NCBI RefSeq assembly: GCF_004352915.1 | Contig: NZ_SJSY01000075.1 | Coordinates: forward strand, 434,001-498,000 | DNA length: 64,000 nt | Source: Flavobacterium zhairuonense | GTDB taxonomy: Bacteria; Bacteroidota; Bacteroidia; Flavobacteriales; Flavobacteriaceae | Reading direction: 5' to 3' | Shown: positions 1 through 8,906 of the stretch, one piece after another | How positions within the stretch are numbered: the first letter of the stretch is position 1 | Layout of the letters: each line of letters opens with the position of its first letter | Made by a program: the position numbers and the translations under genes | The notes under the pieces: model-generated | What the model was told of the DNA's origin: nothing | What the model saw: only the letters and a program-made list of their open reading frames with translations | The model's database searches: none

Positions 1-696
1 GCCGCAGCAATTGCTTCTTTTTCTTATAATGAGGCAGTTCCTGTTGTTGATGGAAATGTGTTTCGAGTACTTTCGCGTTATTTTGATATAGAGTCAGATA
101 TTGCTCTGCCGGCAACAAAAAAAGAGTTCGCCGAATTGGCTTTTGAATTAATGCCAAAGGACAATCCTGCAATCTTCAATCAAGCTATAATGGAATTTGG
201 CGCTTTGCAATGCGTGCCTAAAAGTCCAAATTGTTTAGTTTGTGATTTTAATGAAAGCTGTGCGGCTTTACAGAAAAAGAAAGTTTCAGTTTTGCCTGTC
301 AAATCAAAAAAGACAAAAGTGACAAACCGCTTCTTTAATTATTTGATTTTGGAAGATGCTTTAGGAAATACTTTAATTCAAAAAAGAACAGAAAAAGGAA
401 TTTGGCATAATCTATATGAATTTCCGTTGCTGGAAACCGATGAAATTGTTGGTTTTGAAGTAATTTCAAAAGCCGTTCAAAAGGATGTTTTTTCAGCTTA
501 TACTATTATAGGTATAGAAGAATGTGCTGAAACTGCTGTTTTACACAAACTTTCGCATCAACATCTCCATATTCAGTTTTGGAAGGTCAGAATTAGTGAA
601 ACAATTGAGAATGGTTTGAGTTACAGTGAGTTAAAAAATAATCCGTTTCCAATTGTGATATATAATTTTATTGAAAAGCAAGAATTAAATTGCTAA
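1..696 (+). CDS. mutY: A/G-specific adenine glycosylase MutY, 3' part
   Basis: This is the C-terminal 231 residues of MutY, which removes adenine mispaired with 8-oxoguanine in base-excision repair. The reading frame is open from base 1, so the start and the catalytic helix-hairpin-helix lie outside the window. Four cysteines near residues 71, 78, 81 and 87 have the C-X6-C-X2-C-X5-C spacing of the MutY [4Fe-4S] cluster. The rest resembles the Nudix-like C-terminal domain that recognises 8-oxoguanine, including LSHQHLHI near the end. ssb follows after 36 bases, an order seen in flavobacteria before gldE and gldD. Confidence 0.93.
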   Translation, partial: AAAIASFSYNEAVPVVDGNVFRVLSRYFDIESDIALPATKKEFAELAFELMPKDNPAIFNQAIMEFGALQCVPKSPNCLVCDFNESCAALQKKKVSVLPVKSKKTKVTNRFFNYLILEDALGNTLIQKRTEKGIWHNLYEFPLLETDEIVGFEVISKAVQKDVFSAYTIIGIEECAETAVLHKLSHQHLHIQFWKVRISETIENGLSYSELKNNPFPIVIYNFIEKQELNC

Positions 697-703
697 AAAA
701 ATG

Positions 704-711
704 TATCTTTG
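704..711 (+). promoter_or_regulatory. -7 promoter element for ssb
   Basis: TATCTTTG matches the Bacteroidota -7 consensus TAnnTTTG exactly and lies 21 bases before the ssb start, just after the mutY stop. I see no TTG at the usual distance upstream, so this rests on the -7 box alone. Confidence 0.45.
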
Positions 712-732
712 GGATAAATACTACCAAAAACT

Positions 733-1173
733 ATGAACGGAACATTAAATAAAGTTATGCTAATTGGCCATTTAGGCGATGATGTAAAGATGCATTATTT
801 TGATGGAGGGAATTGCATCGGGCGGTTTCAATTGGCTACAAATGAAGTTTATATCAATAAAACGACCAACGAAAAAATAACTTCAACGGAGTGGCATAAT
901 CTAGTTGTGCGTAATAAAGCTGCCGAAATTTGTGAAAAATATCTTTCTAAAGGAGATAAAATTTATGTTGAAGGCCGAATTAAATCGCGCCAATGGCAAG
1001 CAGAAGATGGCACTACAAAATATACTACGGAAATTCAGGTTACCGAGTTTACTTTCCTGACTACCAAAAAAGAAACGGGAAATCATAAGCCAAATCAAGA
1101 GCAGGAGTCGGCAAAAAACACTACATTTGATGCATCTAATGAAGGCTTGCCTATAAATGACTTGCCTTTTTGA
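733..1173 (+). CDS. ssb: Single-stranded DNA-binding protein
   Basis: This 146-residue protein binds single-stranded DNA during replication, recombination and repair. The first ~110 residues form the SSB OB-fold (NKVMLIGHLGDD, then TEWHNLVV, then GRIKSRQW). A polar linker follows, then the acidic tip NDLPF, which in SSB proteins recruits partner enzymes. It lies between mutY and gldE and has a -7 promoter box of its own at 704-711. Some genomes carry more than one ssb copy; this one has the full housekeeping form. Confidence 0.93.
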   Translation: MNGTLNKVMLIGHLGDDVKMHYFDGGNCIGRFQLATNEVYINKTTNEKITSTEWHNLVVRNKAAEICEKYLSKGDKIYVEGRIKSRQWQAEDGTTKYTTEIQVTEFTFLTTKKETGNHKPNQEQESAKNTTFDASNEGLPINDLPF

Positions 1174-1196
1174 TTGTTTAACTAATCTTTTTTAAT

Positions 1197-2492
1197 TTGG
1201 ACCCAGAGCCCAGTTTACTTTTATCTACAACTTTAGACATCAATTTAATAATTGGTTTTGTCGGAATATTTATTTTGCTGTTTTTATCAGCCATTGTTTC
1301 AGGTGCCGAAGTCGCTCTTTTTTCTTTGTCTCAAAAAGACATTGATGAAGCACTGCACGAAAATCTCCCAAAAGGAAAAATCATTTCAAATCTTTTAGAT
1401 AAACCAAAGAAATTGCTGGCAACACTTTTAGTTGCTAATAATTTTCTAAACATCGGAGTTGTTATTTTGTTCTCTTTTATTGGCCGAGATGTTTTTTCTC
1501 ATATTAGTTCGCCTGCTTTTAAGTTCTTTTTAGAGGTAGTTTTGGTTACGTTTCTGATTTTATTATTTGCAGAAGTTTTGCCGAAAGTTTATGCCAGCCG
1601 AAACAATTTAAAATTTGCAAAACGTGTTGCTTATCCCATCGCTTTTTTAGATAAATTACTTTCGCCAATAAGTTTGCCTATGCGCGCTGTTACCTTATAT
1701 TTGCAACGTAAATTAGGGAAACAGAAGAATAGTTTTTCAATAAATCAGATTTCTCAGGCGTTGGAACTTACAGATTCTGAAGGGACATCGACGGAAGAAC
1801 AAAAAATTCTGGAAGGAATTGTTTCTTTTGGAAATACTGATACAAAGCAAGTCATGAGTCCGAGGATTGATGTTTTTGCTTTGGAAATTTCAGAAACATT
1901 CGCAGAAATTTATCCTAAAATTATCGAAAGCGGTTTTTCAAGAATTCCTATTTATCGAGACAATATAGATCAAATCGAAGGCGTTTTGTTCGTTAAAGAT
2001 TTACTGCCTTACATTGATAAAGATGAATTTGACTGGACTTCTTTAATGAGAGAAGCTTTTTTTGTTCCGGAGAATAAAAAACTGGATAACTTATTAAAGG
2101 ATTTTCAGAGCCTAAAAAGCCATTTGGCGATTGTGGTTGATGAATATGGAGGGACTTCTGGATTAGTTTCTTTAGAAGATATTATAGAGGAAATTGTAGG
2201 AGATATTAGTGATGAATTTGATGATGAAAATTTAAATTTTTCGCAGATCGATGAAAAGAATTTTCTGTTTGAAGGAAAAATCAATTTGAAAGATTTTTAC
2301 AGAATTATTGATGTCGATGAAAATATTTTCGAATCACGAAAAGGCGAAGCAGAAACTCTAGCCGGATTTATTTTAGAAATTTTAGGTAATTTTCCTAAAA
2401 AAGATCAAAAAATAGCTTTTGAAAACTGTGTTTTTACAATAGAAACCGTTGACAAAAAGCGTATAAAACAAATAAAAGTAACGATAGATTAA
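1197..2492 (+). CDS. gldE: Gliding motility-associated protein GldE (CorC/HlyC family)
   Basis: This is a 431-residue membrane protein of the CNNM/CorC type. It has hydrophobic segments in the first ~150 residues, then a paired CBS region and a C-terminal CorC_HlyC domain. The signature VVDEYGGTSGLVSLEDIIEE is clear near residues 310-330. GldE is known from F. johnsoniae as a partner of GldD in gliding and type IX secretion; its exact role there is not settled. The start used is TTG, which gives MDPEPSLLL. The next gene, gldD, begins two bases after the stop, so the pair is probably co-translated. Confidence 0.9.
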   Translation: MDPEPSLLLSTTLDINLIIGFVGIFILLFLSAIVSGAEVALFSLSQKDIDEALHENLPKGKIISNLLDKPKKLLATLLVANNFLNIGVVILFSFIGRDVFSHISSPAFKFFLEVVLVTFLILLFAEVLPKVYASRNNLKFAKRVAYPIAFLDKLLSPISLPMRAVTLYLQRKLGKQKNSFSINQISQALELTDSEGTSTEEQKILEGIVSFGNTDTKQVMSPRIDVFALEISETFAEIYPKIIESGFSRIPIYRDNIDQIEGVLFVKDLLPYIDKDEFDWTSLMREAFFVPENKKLDNLLKDFQSLKSHLAIVVDEYGGTSGLVSLEDIIEEIVGDISDEFDDENLNFSQIDEKNFLFEGKINLKDFYRIIDVDENIFESRKGEAETLAGFILEILGNFPKKDQKIAFENCVFTIETVDKKRIKQIKVTID

Positions 2493-2493
2493 G

Positions 2494-3054
2494 ATGTTAA
2501 AAAAGATAATCTCAACAGCAGTAATTTTATTAATTCTGACTTTGGTAAGCTGTAAAGATGATGTATTGCCAAAACCGGCAAGTTTTCTGCGTTTGGATTA
2601 TCCGGAAGCAAAATATGTTCATTTTGAAAATACTTGTCCGTTTGCTTTTGATATGAATGAAGATGCGATAATTAAAGGCGAGAAAGAATGCGGATTTGCG
2701 ATTACGTATCCAAAAATGAAAGCTACAATTTACTTGACATACAAACCTGTACACGGAGATATTAATAAGCTTTTGAAAGATGCGCAGAAACTTACCTACG
2801 AGCACGTTATCAAAGCTGATGATATTTTAGAACAGCCTTATTTAAATCAAGAAAAAAAGGTTTACGGAATGTTTTACCAAGTTGATGGAAATGCCGCTAC
2901 AAACTCGCAATTTTACGTGACAGACAGCACAAAACACTTTCTTATCGGTTCTGTTTATTTTTATGCTAAACCTAATTTTGATTCAGTTATGCCGGCTGTG
3001 AGTTATATTAAAAATGATATGCAGAGGATTATGGAAACTCTGAAATGGAAATAA
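2494..3054 (+). CDS. gldD: Gliding motility lipoprotein GldD
   Basis: This is a 186-residue lipoprotein with a signal peptide ending in a lipobox (LTLVSC, cysteine 20). The mature protein resembles GldD, which is required for gliding and for stability of the type IX secretion apparatus in F. johnsoniae. It has no recognisable catalytic motif. It starts two bases after gldE and is followed by a strong terminator at 3061, so the gldE-gldD unit ends here. Confidence 0.9.
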   Translation: MLKKIISTAVILLILTLVSCKDDVLPKPASFLRLDYPEAKYVHFENTCPFAFDMNEDAIIKGEKECGFAITYPKMKATIYLTYKPVHGDINKLLKDAQKLTYEHVIKADDILEQPYLNQEKKVYGMFYQVDGNAATNSQFYVTDSTKHFLIGSVYFYAKPNFDSVMPAVSYIKNDMQRIMETLKWK

Positions 3055-3060
3055 AAAAAA

Positions 3061-3089
3061 GGCGTTCAAATTTGAACGCCTTTTTTTTT
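3061..3089 (+). terminator. Intrinsic terminator after gldD
   Basis: A perfect 20-base palindrome (arm ggcgttcaaa) is followed by nine T residues, six bases after the gldD stop. An A run on the other side would let it also work for the convergent gene at 3102-3611. Confidence 0.9.
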
Positions 3090-3101
3090 GTTTTAGAATA
3101 C

Positions 3102-3611
3102 TCAAGATAGTAGAGTGAATCTATCAAGTTCTTTTCTTGCATATCGCGAAATAATTTTATTTTCATTATTTGACAGGTTTTGTAATTTTGATAATGAGTT
3201 AAAATTATTTATTGAAGCAATCGCTTTTATGCACTTTCTCGCCAATTGATAAGTTTCATCATATTCTAAATATTCTAAATTTAGAAAAATAGCATTGTAT
3301 AGAAAATCAACTATATTTGGGTCGGCAGTTTCTTTAAGGGTTAAGACTATATCTTCATGTTTAAAATGCCAATTCTCCACCGCTAATTCACATAATAGCT
3401 TTGTCAGTTTTTTATCTTTAAGTTCAAAGTAGTCAATCAATATTAAAATAACTTCTAAAAATGGTTCATTTTTATTCGTTTTTGAAATATTTAGAACTTC
3501 AGTAATTTGATTAATGTCAACTTCTGAACCAAAAATGTCTGTTATTAATCTTTTTGAGATTGATTTTTCAACTCTAAATTGAGCTATAAACTCATTAATT
3601 TCTTTTATCAT
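3102..3611 (-). CDS. Hypothetical helical protein
   Basis: I do not recognise this 169-residue protein. It has no signal peptide or membrane segment and appears almost wholly alpha-helical, rich in Leu, Ile, Asn, Lys and Glu. The spacing of hydrophobic residues in the last ~100 residues (for example LARKCIKAIASINNFNSLSK) would fit short HEAT-like helical pairs. It is a single gene convergent with gldD, with terminators on both sides. A stand-alone immunity protein is one possibility, but nothing nearby supports a toxin partner. Confidence 0.65.
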   Translation of the reverse strand: MIKEINEFIAQFRVEKSISKRLITDIFGSEVDINQITEVLNISKTNKNEPFLEVILILIDYFELKDKKLTKLLCELAVENWHFKHEDIVLTLKETADPNIVDFLYNAIFLNLEYLEYDETYQLARKCIKAIASINNFNSLSKLQNLSNNENKIISRYARKELDRFTLLS

Positions 3612-3696
3612 TTCTTTGATCTTGATAAGTAATTAATATTTGAATTAAAAATATCTAATATTATCCCTTTAAACAATTTATCAACAAATATAAATT

Positions 3697-3727
3697 AAAA
3701 AAGGCACTCGATTTGAGCGCCTTTTTT
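3697..3727 (-). terminator. Terminator after the HMA lipoprotein gene
   Basis: An imperfect hairpin (ggcactc paired with gagcgcc, one mismatch) is flanked by A residues on the left and T residues on the right. It sits 20 bases beyond the stop of the gene at 3747-4124 and could act in either direction. Confidence 0.7.
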
Positions 3728-3746
3728 AATTGTTTAAATTTCGAAT

Positions 3747-4124
3747 TTAAGATTTAAAATTCAAAACCTTATATGTTTTGCCGTCACCAGTTGCTTGAAC
3801 AACTCTAGTCAAAGATTCTTGATTTTGAATCGTTTTGTCAAAAGTTATGGTTGCCGTTTTTTTGTCAAAATCAACAGCTGCTTTTTCAACGCCGTCAAGG
3901 TTTGATAATTCTTTTTCGATAGTTTTGGCACATCCCATTGCGCAAGTCATTCCTTCGATTTCGAAACTTGCAGTTTGCACATTTTCAACAGCGATTGCTT
4001 TATGTTCTTTAGCAGTTGTTTCTAACGGTTTTATGTTAGCTAAGTTTTTGTCTTCTTCTTTTTTGCAGCCAACGAATACTAAACAGGCAATAGCTAATGA
4101 TGCAAATATTTTAGTGAATTTCAT
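3747..4124 (-). CDS. Lipoprotein with heavy-metal-associated (HMA) domain
   Basis: This 125-residue protein has a lipoprotein signal (LVFVGC, cysteine 20), a ~30-residue linker and a C-terminal HMA fold of the copper chaperone type. The metal loop reads GMTCAMGC, so the cysteines (61 and 65) are three residues apart rather than the classical CxxC. It probably binds a soft metal such as copper at the cell envelope; that is inferred from the fold. It is divergent from the EamA gene and has a -7 box at 4159-4166. Confidence 0.85.
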   Translation of the reverse strand: MKFTKIFASLAIACLVFVGCKKEEDKNLANIKPLETTAKEHKAIAVENVQTASFEIEGMTCAMGCAKTIEKELSNLDGVEKAAVDFDKKTATITFDKTIQNQESLTRVVQATGDGKTYKVLNFKS

Positions 4125-4158
4125 ATTTATGATTTTTAAATTGTCAATATGTTTGTTG

Positions 4159-4166
4159 CAAAATTA
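4159..4166 (-). promoter_or_regulatory. -7 promoter element for the HMA lipoprotein gene
   Basis: On the minus strand TAATTTTG matches TAnnTTTG exactly, 34 bases upstream of the start codon. No TTG stands at the expected -33 position, so support is moderate. Confidence 0.4.
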
Positions 4167-4224
4167 ATAAAAACCAAGAGGCCAGTTCGTAAAATTATTA
4201 CAATTTTGCAGTAAAATACAATTT

Positions 4225-5091
4225 ATGGAAACAAAACAGTTAAAATGGCTGTACTTAGCGATTCTCTCTCTTATCTGGGGAAGTTCTTTCATTCTTATAA
4301 AAAAGGGATTGATTGGTTTGACTGCAATTCAGGTAGGTTCATTCCGAATTATTTTTGCGGCTTTGTTCTTGTTGATTGTAGGTTTTAATAGCTTGAAAAA
4401 GATTTCGCGTCGTCAATGGAAATATGTTGCCATAACTTCGCTTTTTGGAACTTTCATGCCGGCTTATCTTTTCGCTATTGCAGAAACTCAGGTAAATAGT
4501 TCGATTGTGGCTATCTTGAATTCGCTTACGCCGTTAAATACATTGGTTTTAGGAATTGTGGCTTTTGGAATTCAATTTCAAAAAAGACAAGTTTTAGGTG
4601 TTTTTGTTGGGCTTTTGGGTTGCCTGCTTTTGGTTTTAAGCGGAGATTCTGCAGGCGGAACTCAGAATTATTTATATGTTTTGCTTGTAGTTATTGCAAC
4701 TCTTAGTTATGCAATTAATGTAAATTTGATTAAGAAATATTTACATGATTTGAATTCTGTAAGTATCACAACAGGGAATTTTACTGTTTTGCTTTTACCA
4801 GCGTTAATTATTTTAAGTACAACTGACATTGGCCAAAAAATACATTTTGCAGAAACACAGCATTCTATCTTTTTTGTTGCAATTTTAGGTGTTTTGGGAA
4901 CTGGAATTGCTAATATTCTATTCTTTAAATTGATCCAAATGTCATCGCCGGTATTTGCGACATCAGTTACTTATTTAATTCCGATAGTGGCTTTTTTCTG
5001 GGGATTGTTAGACAATGAAATGCTGACGCCAATTCAGTTTTTTGGAGCGTTTATTATTTTGATAGGGGTTTATTTATCAGCTAAGAAATAG
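4225..5091 (+). CDS. EamA/DMT-family permease
   Basis: This 288-residue inner-membrane protein has about ten hydrophobic helices arranged as two EamA repeats, the drug/metabolite transporter fold. The N-terminal LSLIWGSSFILIKKG is typical of EamA proteins. The substrate cannot be read from sequence; relatives export amino acids, metabolites or drugs. It is a single gene, divergent from the HMA lipoprotein gene. The DNA after its stop is full of short repeats. Confidence 0.88.
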   Translation: METKQLKWLYLAILSLIWGSSFILIKKGLIGLTAIQVGSFRIIFAALFLLIVGFNSLKKISRRQWKYVAITSLFGTFMPAYLFAIAETQVNSSIVAILNSLTPLNTLVLGIVAFGIQFQKRQVLGVFVGLLGCLLLVLSGDSAGGTQNYLYVLLVVIATLSYAINVNLIKKYLHDLNSVSITTGNFTVLLLPALIILSTTDIGQKIHFAETQHSIFFVAILGVLGTGIANILFFKLIQMSSPVFATSVTYLIPIVAFFWGLLDNEMLTPIQFFGAFIILIGVYLSAKK

Positions 5092-5112
5092 TTATGAGTT
5101 ATGAGTTATGAG
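5092..5112 (+). repeat. Three tandem TTATGAG heptamers
   Basis: The heptamer ttatgag occurs three times in a row directly after the EamA stop codon. Confidence 0.85.
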
Positions 5113-5121
5113 TTTTGCGCA

Positions 5122-5190
5122 TGTCACCCAGAGCGATCCCGAGGCTTCGGGAGAAGAGAGCAAAGGGCTTCGACTTCGCTCAGCCTGACA
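5122..5190. repeat. REP-like palindromic element with TGTCA ends
   Basis: The 69-base unit starts with tgtcacccagagcg and ends with cgctcagcctgaca, so its ends are imperfect inverted repeats. It contains an inner hairpin (cccgaggcttcggg). Relatives of the same half-element occur at 9769-9795 and 56365-56410. It looks like the short extragenic palindromes common in flavobacterial genomes. Confidence 0.7.
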
Positions 5191-5201
5191 AAATGAAACG
5201 C

Positions 5202-5239
5202 AAAAAAAAGCTTTGTCAAAGTTGTAACTTTGACAAAGC
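5202..5239 (-). terminator. Terminator of the M16 peptidase operon
   Basis: Two perfect 14-base arms (gctttgtcaaagtt and its complement) are separated by two bases. On the minus strand they are followed by eight U residues. It is 66 bases past the stop of the gene at 5306-7354. The same 12-base core recurs in the hairpin at 9811. Confidence 0.85.
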
Positions 5240-5253
5240 CTATGAGAAAAAAA

Positions 5254-5305
5254 CTTAGCAACTTAGTGTCTTAATATCTTAGAAACTTAAAAGCTTAGCA
5301 TCTTT
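5254..5305. repeat. Degenerate tandem octamers (CTTARNNN)
   Basis: Six consecutive 8-base words start with CTTA in strict register at 5254, 5262, 5270, 5278, 5286 and 5294. A seventh, decayed word runs into the stop codon of the M16 gene. No protein reading explains the period. Confidence 0.75.
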
Positions 5306-7354
5306 TTAAAGAAAATCTGCATCAGAAACTCCTTCATTTATTTTGATATCAGACATTTTGATATCCAACTCAAAACCTACATTCTGAATTAAGTTAAAAG
5401 GAACTTTTACGCCTTTTACTTCTTTGTAATCGTTGAAGTTTGTGATTTGTGTAACCGATTTTCCGCCTTGTTCGCGAACTTTAGATTCGGCTACTTTTAG
5501 ACCTGATTTTATATCATAGAAATACGTTGTTTTGCCATCTTTAATTGCATAGGCGTCACTTCCGTTGATAGGTTCTATACTGTCAACTTTTAGATCCGTT
5601 CTTTTTGCTAATTGAAGCTCTTCAAATGGGGCAGCATTTGCTTTCATTTCTTTAAGGTCATCGCCTTCAAGGTTTTTACGTTGGCCTTGCTGTTCAACAT
5701 AAGCGCCTTTTTCATTTACAACTTGTTTCATCAAATTCATAGTTCCCATAGCAAGAGAAACCATCATTTTTCCTTTTGAATCTAATTTTGAAGTGAAAGT
5801 CAGTGGAGTAGGAGCTTGCGGAACAGTCGTACTTCCGTTCATATAAAGCGTTTTGACTGAAGTTACCGCTTTTTCGCCTCCAATTGCTTTGATGTAATTT
5901 TCGAAAACTGTTTTTGCAGTAACATTTGTTGGAGCTTCTTTTTTGGTGGCTGGTTTTTCAACTGGGTTTCCGTATTTGTCAAAATAATGAATAGGAATTT
6001 GTAGTTTTTCCAAGCCAGAAATTACATCAGAACCTTTTCCAACAATTACAATTCGCATATTGTCAAGCAGGAAATATTTGTTTGCGACACGATAAATATC
6101 GTCTGCAGTAACATTATTTATTGTCTGAATGTATTTTTCGTAGAAATCTGCAGGAAGTTTTTCTGTCTCAATATTTAGAGCGTAACGTGCAACGGCTTGA
6201 GGTTTTTCGACTTGCATTACAAATCTTCCAATGTAGCCTGCTTTTACATTTCGTAAAACTTCTGGATCCACTCTTTCTGTTCTGATTCGTTTGATTTCTT
6301 TAATAAATTGAACCACTGCGCTATCGGTAACTGTATTTCGAACTGCTGAAGTTGCTTTGAATTTAGAAACATATTTGCTGGCTCCAATGCTTGAATTTGC
6401 GCCATACGTCCAAGCGTGTTGTTCGCGTAAATTCATATTTAAATAACTATTGAAATCGCCTCCTAATATTTGGTTTGCAATTACAGCTGGAAAAAAATCG
6501 GGATCACTCATTCTTAAATTCACCGTATTTACCAGTGAAATTTCAGATTGAACAGCATTTGGAACATCAACAAAATCAATTTGTAAGTTCGAAACATTTT
6601 CTGGATTTGGATATGTGTTTTTTGGAGCTGCTTGTTTTTTCCATCCACTGAATAATTTTTCAACCGCAGTTTTTGTTTCTTTAAACTTAATGTCTCCAAT
6701 AACTACTAAATAAGCATTTTCTGGAACGAAATAAGTACTGTAGTTGTTTTGAACATCTGCTAGAGTAACATTTTTCACAGTTTCCTCAGAAAGATACTCG
6801 CCGTTAGGATGATTTTTTCCAAAAGCTAAAACATCAACCACTCGGTTTGAGATGGCCGGAACGCTTTTTTCATCGGCTTTAAGGCCTTCTAATAGTTTTG
6901 CCTTTTCTTTGTCAAATTCGGTTTGAGTAAAATTTGGTTGTAAAGCACCTTCAGCCAAAAGTTCTAAAACGCGTCCTGAATATTTGGACAAAGCGCTTGC
7001 ATAAGCTCCTTGAGAAGTAAAGTTGATATTGGCTCCGTAAAAATCAATTTCTTCGTTAAAAGCTTCTTTTGTTGTTTTTTTAGTTCCGTTGCCAATCAAG
7101 CTGCTGGTCAATTCGTCGACACCTTTTTTGTTGCCTTCAGTAAACGGTGCGTTATCCAGAGTTAGTGTAAAGCTTACTCGTGGCAATTTGTGGTTTTCAA
7201 CAACTAAAACCTTCATTCCGTTTGCTAAAACAAAGGTCTGGGGTTTTTTGATGTTGACTACTGGGGCGTTTCCTGGTTTTGGTTGTGGACGATCTTGTGC
7301 TATCATAATTCCTGTTAGGAAAAAAAGGATTAAAAAAGGATATATTTTTTTCAT
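5306..7354 (-). CDS. M16 peptidase-like, inactive subunit with C-terminal LolA-like domain
   Basis: This 682-residue exported protein has a signal peptide ending near residue 20. Residues ~30-460 form two M16 (pitrilysin) halves, but the zinc motif HxxEH is replaced by GVDEL at residues 78-82, so it should not bind zinc by itself. The last ~190 residues (from about TVFENYIKAIGGEKAV) look like the beta-rich LolA/lipoprotein-sorting fold and are an extra domain. It starts 13 bases after the active M16 gene. In known M16B peptidases one active and one inactive subunit form the working dimer, which is the likely role here. Confidence 0.88.
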   Translation of the reverse strand: MKKIYPFLILFFLTGIMIAQDRPQPKPGNAPVVNIKKPQTFVLANGMKVLVVENHKLPRVSFTLTLDNAPFTEGNKKGVDELTSSLIGNGTKKTTKEAFNEEIDFYGANINFTSQGAYASALSKYSGRVLELLAEGALQPNFTQTEFDKEKAKLLEGLKADEKSVPAISNRVVDVLAFGKNHPNGEYLSEETVKNVTLADVQNNYSTYFVPENAYLVVIGDIKFKETKTAVEKLFSGWKKQAAPKNTYPNPENVSNLQIDFVDVPNAVQSEISLVNTVNLRMSDPDFFPAVIANQILGGDFNSYLNMNLREQHAWTYGANSSIGASKYVSKFKATSAVRNTVTDSAVVQFIKEIKRIRTERVDPEVLRNVKAGYIGRFVMQVEKPQAVARYALNIETEKLPADFYEKYIQTINNVTADDIYRVANKYFLLDNMRIVIVGKGSDVISGLEKLQIPIHYFDKYGNPVEKPATKKEAPTNVTAKTVFENYIKAIGGEKAVTSVKTLYMNGSTTVPQAPTPLTFTSKLDSKGKMMVSLAMGTMNLMKQVVNEKGAYVEQQGQRKNLEGDDLKEMKANAAPFEELQLAKRTDLKVDSIEPINGSDAYAIKDGKTTYFYDIKSGLKVAESKVREQGGKSVTQITNFNDYKEVKGVKVPFNLIQNVGFELDIKMSDIKINEGVSDADFL

Positions 7355-7367
7355 GATTCGATAATTC

Positions 7368-8690
7368 TTAGTTTTGAGATTTTGCAGTTGGGATATAATC
7401 TAAAATCAAGCGTTGGTTAGGATTCAAGTATTTCTTTGCAACTTCTCTTATTTCTTCTCTTGTGATAGAATGGTAAATATCAATTTCAGTATTAATCAAA
7501 TTGACGTCGCCATAAAGCAAGTAATACGAAGCAAGGTTTTCTGCAATTCCTTCTACGCTTGAATTTGCGTTTACAAAATTATTATCGAATTTGTTTTGTA
7601 ATTTTTCGTAATCTTTTTCAGAAATCAAGTCAGTTTGGATTTTTACGATTTCTTCATCTATTTCTTTTAAAATGTCTGCGGTTGTGTTTGGGGCCATTGG
7701 CAATCCGTACAAAATATAGGTTCCGTAATCTTCTTGACTAAAGCCAACTGCACCAATTTGAAGCGCCATTTTTTTGTCGTCAACGATTTTTTTGTACAGC
7801 TTTGAGCTTTTTCCATCACTTAAATATGAAGAGATCAAATCTAAAACTCTGGCATCTCTGGTTTTCATCGAAGGTGTTCTGTATGAGGCAACGACCATCG
7901 GAATCTGGATATTTGGATCCTCGTAAGTTGCTTTTATCGTCTGAGTAATTGGTTCTTCAGTATAAGTTTGTTTTTTAACTTCTTCGCCTCTTGGAATTGG
8001 GCCAAAATACTTCTGAACCCATTCTTTGGCTTTTGTCTTGTCGAAATCTCCGGCAACAACTAAAACAGCATTATTTGGCGTATAGAATTTTTTGTTGAAT
8101 GCCTGAAATTCTTCAAGAGTTGCAGCATCTAGATCTTTCATTGAGCCAATAGTTGTCCAGCGATACGGGTGATTTTTGAACATATTTTTTTTAACTTCTG
8201 GAAGAATGTTTCCATAAGGTTGATTGTCGTAACGCATTCTTTTTTCTTCTTTTACCACTTCGTTTTGCGTATCAACTCCAATTTTATTAATAATAGGGTG
8301 CATCAATCTTTCCGATTCCATCCATAAGCCTAATTCTAGATTGTTTGATGGGAAAACTTCATAATAATACGTTCTGTCATCCGAAGTATTAGCGTTATTT
8401 ACTCCTCCGTTTGCCGTAACGATTTTCATCCATTCGCCACGTTTTATATTTTGGGTTCCTTCAAATAATAAATGTTCGAAGAAATGTGCAAAACCGGTTC
8501 TGTCAGGACGCTCGTCTTTTGAGCCAACATGGTACATTACAGAAGTAATAACCACGGGCGCCGATGGATCGTTATGCAGAATAACGTGCATCCCGTTGTC
8601 TAAGTTGTATTCTTCAAAAGCTACCTTTTGAGCATGTGCTACTCCGCCAAGCATTAGTGCTGCACTTAACATCATTATTGAGTTTTTCAT
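7368..8690 (-). CDS. M16 family zinc peptidase, active subunit
   Basis: This 440-residue exported protein has a signal peptide cleaved near residue 20 (GGVAHAQ). The inverted zinc motif HFFEH lies at residues 69-73. The third ligand is probably a glutamate in NEVVKEEKR near 149. It should cleave peptides in the periplasm with the downstream partner at 5306-7354, first gene and second gene of one operon. The natural substrate cannot be inferred. Confidence 0.92.
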   Translation of the reverse strand: MKNSIMMLSAALMLGGVAHAQKVAFEEYNLDNGMHVILHNDPSAPVVITSVMYHVGSKDERPDRTGFAHFFEHLLFEGTQNIKRGEWMKIVTANGGVNNANTSDDRTYYYEVFPSNNLELGLWMESERLMHPIINKIGVDTQNEVVKEEKRMRYDNQPYGNILPEVKKNMFKNHPYRWTTIGSMKDLDAATLEEFQAFNKKFYTPNNAVLVVAGDFDKTKAKEWVQKYFGPIPRGEEVKKQTYTEEPITQTIKATYEDPNIQIPMVVASYRTPSMKTRDARVLDLISSYLSDGKSSKLYKKIVDDKKMALQIGAVGFSQEDYGTYILYGLPMAPNTTADILKEIDEEIVKIQTDLISEKDYEKLQNKFDNNFVNANSSVEGIAENLASYYLLYGDVNLINTEIDIYHSITREEIREVAKKYLNPNQRLILDYIPTAKSQN

Positions 8691-8906
8691 ATTAGATTAA
8701 TAATTTTATAATACCTAAAAACAAGTAGGTAGCAAAAAGTTGATTATAGTTACTTCAAAAATAGTGTTTTTTGCGAAGTATTTTAGGATTTGTGCAGATA
8801 TCATTAAAAATTAACAGAAAAATACTTATGTTTTTAATTTTGAAATTATTTAAAAGAGTTGGAAAACAGCCGTTAAACGCGAAAAAAATATTTTTGCTTT
8901 TAGGGA

